Shown: in pieces, positions 62,196-64,000 of the stretch
Numbering within the stretch: the stretch's first letter is position 1
Layout of the letters: each line of letters starts with the position of its first letter
Origin: Serratia marcescens
Lineage (GTDB): Bacteria; Pseudomonadota; Gammaproteobacteria; Enterobacterales; Enterobacteriaceae
NCBI RefSeq assembly: GCF_029846115.1
Contig: NZ_JARVZZ010000001.1
Location: 434,001-498,000, forward strand
Direction: 5' to 3'
DNA: 64,000 nucleotides
Notes under the pieces: generated by a model
What the model saw: only the letters and a program-made list of their open reading frames with translations
Database searches by the model: none
What the model was told of the DNA's origin: nothing
Position numbers and translations under genes: made by a program

Positions 62196-63113
62196 ATGTT
62201 GGCACTACTCACGCGTTTATTCCCCCTGTGGGCGATACTGCTGTCCGTCGCCGCCTATTACACGCCGACCACCTTTACCGGCATCGGCCCCTACGTCAGC
62301 CCGCTGCTGATGCTGATCATGTTCGCCATGGGCGTCACGCTGCGGCTGGACGACTTCAAACGCGTGCTGGCGCGCCCCGGCCCGGTGGCGGCCGGCATCT
62401 TCCTGCACTATTTGATCATGCCGCTGGCGGCCTGGATCCTGGCGATGCTGTTCCGCATGCCGCCGGATCTGTCCGCCGGCATGGTGCTGGTGGGCAGCGT
62501 GGCCAGCGGCACCGCGTCCAACGTAATGATCTACCTGGCCAAGGGTGACGTGGCGCTGTCGGTCACCATCTCGGCGGTCTCGACGCTGGTGGGAGTGTTC
62601 GCCACGCCGCTGCTGACCCGCCTGTACGTCGACGCCAAGATCAGCGTCGATATCATGGGCATGCTGCTGAGCATTCTGCAGATCGTGGTGATCCCGATCG
62701 GCCTGGGCCTGATCGTCCACCATACCCTGACCAAGGCGGTGAAACGCATTGAGCCGCTGCTGCCGGCGCTGTCGATGGTGTGCATCCTGGCGATCATCAG
62801 CGCGGTGGTGGCGGGCAGCCAAAGCCACATCGCCTCGGTCGGTCTGGTGGTGATCGTCGCGGTGATCCTGCACAACGGTATCGGTCTGCTGAGCGGCTAT
62901 TGGGGCGGCAAGCTGTTTGGCTTCGACGAATCCACCTGCCGCACGCTGGCGATCGAGGTCGGCATGCAGAACTCCGGGCTGGCGGCCACGCTGGGCAAAA
63001 TCTACTTCTCCCCGCTGGCCGCGCTACCGGGCGCGCTGTTCTCGGTCTGGCATAACCTCTCAGGTTCGCTGCTGGCGGGTTATTGGTCCGGCCGCCCTAT
63101 CAAGAAAAAATAA
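62196..63113 (+). CDS. panS: BASS-family transporter, PanS-like
   Basis: 305 residues, nine or ten membrane helices of the bile acid:sodium symporter family. Family blocks: [19 protein letters not shown] near 45, [27 protein letters not shown] near 95, and [20 protein letters not shown] near 250, the sodium-site crossing. The closest named relative I recall is PanS, which takes up ketopantoate, pantoate and pantothenate in Salmonella. Assignment to that substrate is tentative. Single gene with a strong terminator. Confidence 0.78.
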   Translation: MLALLTRLFPLWAILLSVAAYYTPTTFTGIGPYVSPLLMLIMFAMGVTLRLDDFKRVLARPGPVAAGIFLHYLIMPLAAWILAMLFRMPPDLSAGMVLVGSVASGTASNVMIYLAKGDVALSVTISAVSTLVGVFATPLLTRLYVDAKISVDIMGMLLSILQIVVIPIGLGLIVHHTLTKAVKRIEPLLPALSMVCILAIISAVVAGSQSHIASVGLVVIVAVILHNGIGLLSGYWGGKLFGFDESTCRTLAIEVGMQNSGLAATLGKIYFSPLAALPGALFSVWHNLSGSLLAGYWSGRPIKKK

Positions 63114-63123
63114 ACCGCCTGTA

Positions 63124-63145
63124 GGGACGCAAACAATTGCGTCCC
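63124..63145 (+). terminator. Rho-independent terminator of panS
   Basis: GGGACGCAA / TTGCGTCCC stem, four-base loop, then TTTTC. Confidence 0.88.
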
Positions 63146-63498
63146 TTTTCTTTCCTGCGAAATTTCGTATTTCCCACTGGTCGGATTGTCATAATTCTCC
63201 TCATCCCCTATCATCCGTGAAAAATAAAAATTCAGATTCTTCCTATCCATGCCGATAATGTTGGCAAGAGGAAGAGACGCTCCACTTTTTTTAATTAATT
63301 AAGTCGCCAGGGTTGCCCACCATAAAAGAAGCAGCCTAATTATTATTTAGATCTATACCCACCGTCTTATTTGCTGCGGCAAATCAAGATACCTCGCAAT
63401 GTGCATGTCGCTCATTATTTCGGGCCGGCCGTCGGCCGCCCGTGGTTTACCTCATGGATTGGGCTGGCTGCCCCGGCGGCCTCTCATAATGGATTACA
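63146..63498. other. shlB upstream region
   Basis: About 350 bp with no gene, AT-rich in the middle (63280-63350). It must hold the shlBA promoter, which in S. marcescens is reported to respond to iron and to FlhDC. A GC-rich imperfect hairpin at about 63421-63442 (GGGCCGGCC facing GGCCGCCC) would lie in the 5' leader. I could not find a Fur box that I trust. Confidence 0.5.
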
Positions 63499-64000
63499 AT
63501 GATAAAAAAAATCACCGCCTTGACGCTGCTGGTCAGCACGGCCCTTTCCGCCGAAACTCTGCCGGACTCTCACATGATGCGGGATATGTCGATGGGGGAG
63601 TCGCGCCGCGCGCTGCAAGACAGCACGCGTGAAGTCAACCAGTTGATTGAGCAACGCCGCTATCAGCAGCTGAAGCAGCAACGCTTGCTGGCGGAACCGG
63701 AACCGGCCGCGCCCGCCCTGCCGCAGTCCGCGCAGTGCCTGCCTATCGCCGGCGTTTATCTGCAGGGCGTTACCCTGCTCTCGCCGGCCGATTTATCCGT
63801 CCTGAGCGCGCTGCCGGAACAATGCATCAGCAGCAACGATATCAATCGCCTGACCCGTGAATTAACGCGCCTTTATGTGCAAAAAGGCTATATCACCGCG
63901 CGCGTGCAAATTGTTCGCCCTAATTCACAGGGAGAATTGGGGTTAAGCGTCACCGAAGGATTCATCGAAAAAATAGAAGGCGGCGATCGCTGGGTCAACA
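63499..64000 (+). CDS. shlB: Haemolysin secretion/activation protein ShlB, N-terminal part (runs off right edge)
   Basis: 167 residues are visible. A signal peptide (MIKKITALTLLVSTALSA) precedes an N-terminal helix region (ESRRALQDSTREVNQLIEQRRYQQLKQQR, in parts) and then a first POTRA domain starting CLPIAGVYLQGVTLLSPADL and continuing to YVQKGYITARVQIV and VTEGFIEKIEGG. This is the TpsB outer-membrane transporter that activates and secretes ShlA, the pore-forming haemolysin of S. marcescens. The FhaC-type barrel and shlA should lie beyond the window. Confidence 0.95.
   Translation, partial: MIKKITALTLLVSTALSAETLPDSHMMRDMSMGESRRALQDSTREVNQLIEQRRYQQLKQQRLLAEPEPAAPALPQSAQCLPIAGVYLQGVTLLSPADLSVLSALPEQCISSNDINRLTRELTRLYVQKGYITARVQIVRPNSQGELGLSVTEGFIEKIEGGDRWVN

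Noticed and set aside
63280..63350. Fur box upstream of shlB
   Set aside because: The AATTATTATTTAG stretch is only a weak match to the Fur consensus in an AT-rich region.

Overview
The window is chromosomal DNA of an enterobacterium of the genus Serratia, most likely S. marcescens or a close relative. The gene at the right edge reads as the start of ShlB, the S. marcescens haemolysin secretion/activation protein. The GC-rich coding sequence and the conserved backbone also fit: the order ssb-uvrA ... yjbR-yjbQ-tyrB-alr-dnaB-qorA-pspG-dusA-zur-yjbJ-dinF-lexA-dgkA-plsB-ubiA-ubiC-malM-lamB-malK-malEFG-psiE-pgi-lysC is that of the 91-92 minute region of E. coli. All identifications come from reading the proteins; no database search was run.

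Layout. (1) 1-6274, minus: the N-terminal 2,091 residues of a large non-ribosomal peptide synthetase that runs off the left edge, preceded by a 611-bp AT-rich region. (2) 6886-17326: an LrgA/LrgB pair with a divergent LysR regulator, the antiporter yjcE, the purine permease ghxP (three PurR-like sites upstream), and small metabolic or stress genes (VOC protein, glutathione transferase, lipocalin-like protein, YhcN-type protein, SDR, Rrf2 regulator, small Cys-pair membrane protein, methyltransferase). (3) 17375-30898: DNA repair and replication core (ssb/uvrA with a shared SOS box, dnaB) plus alr, tyrB, yjbQR, qorA and pspG (sigma-54 promoter). Inserted are an alcohol dehydrogenase, a maltose-acetyltransferase relative, and an AsnC/Lrp regulator with a PheC-like periplasmic protein beside tyrB. 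(4) 31056-41963: dusA, a TPR protein plus an ECF-type sigma factor, a second acetyltransferase, zur, yjbJ, lexA-dinF, dgkA, plsB, ubiCA. (5) 42356-45767: a nucleoside-utilisation-like cassette (MHS-family transporter, LacI-type regulator, nucleoside hydrolase) with an 18-nt perfect palindrome upstream. (6) 45823-54432: the maltose regulon, with a catalytically stripped GH13 protein as first gene of the malK operon and an ERIC element between malE and malF. (7) 54518-63113: psiE, an orphan wzi, pgi, a second Na+/H+ antiporter, a lysine riboswitch with lysC, and a PanS-like carrier. (8) 63499-64000: the start of shlB.

How the genes work together. The backbone carries housekeeping functions under recognisable local control: LexA for uvrA/ssb and lexA-dinF, the lysine riboswitch for lysC, MalT/CRP-type sites for the mal genes, sigma-54 for pspG, and PurR-like sites for ghxP. 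The lineage-specific inserts are the most informative parts: the synthetase with an unusual starter region, the PheC-like gene beside tyrB, the TPR/sigma pair with a possible AUC start, the nucleoside cassette, and the degenerate GH13 protein. I saw no CRISPR array, insertion sequence, rRNA or tRNA gene.
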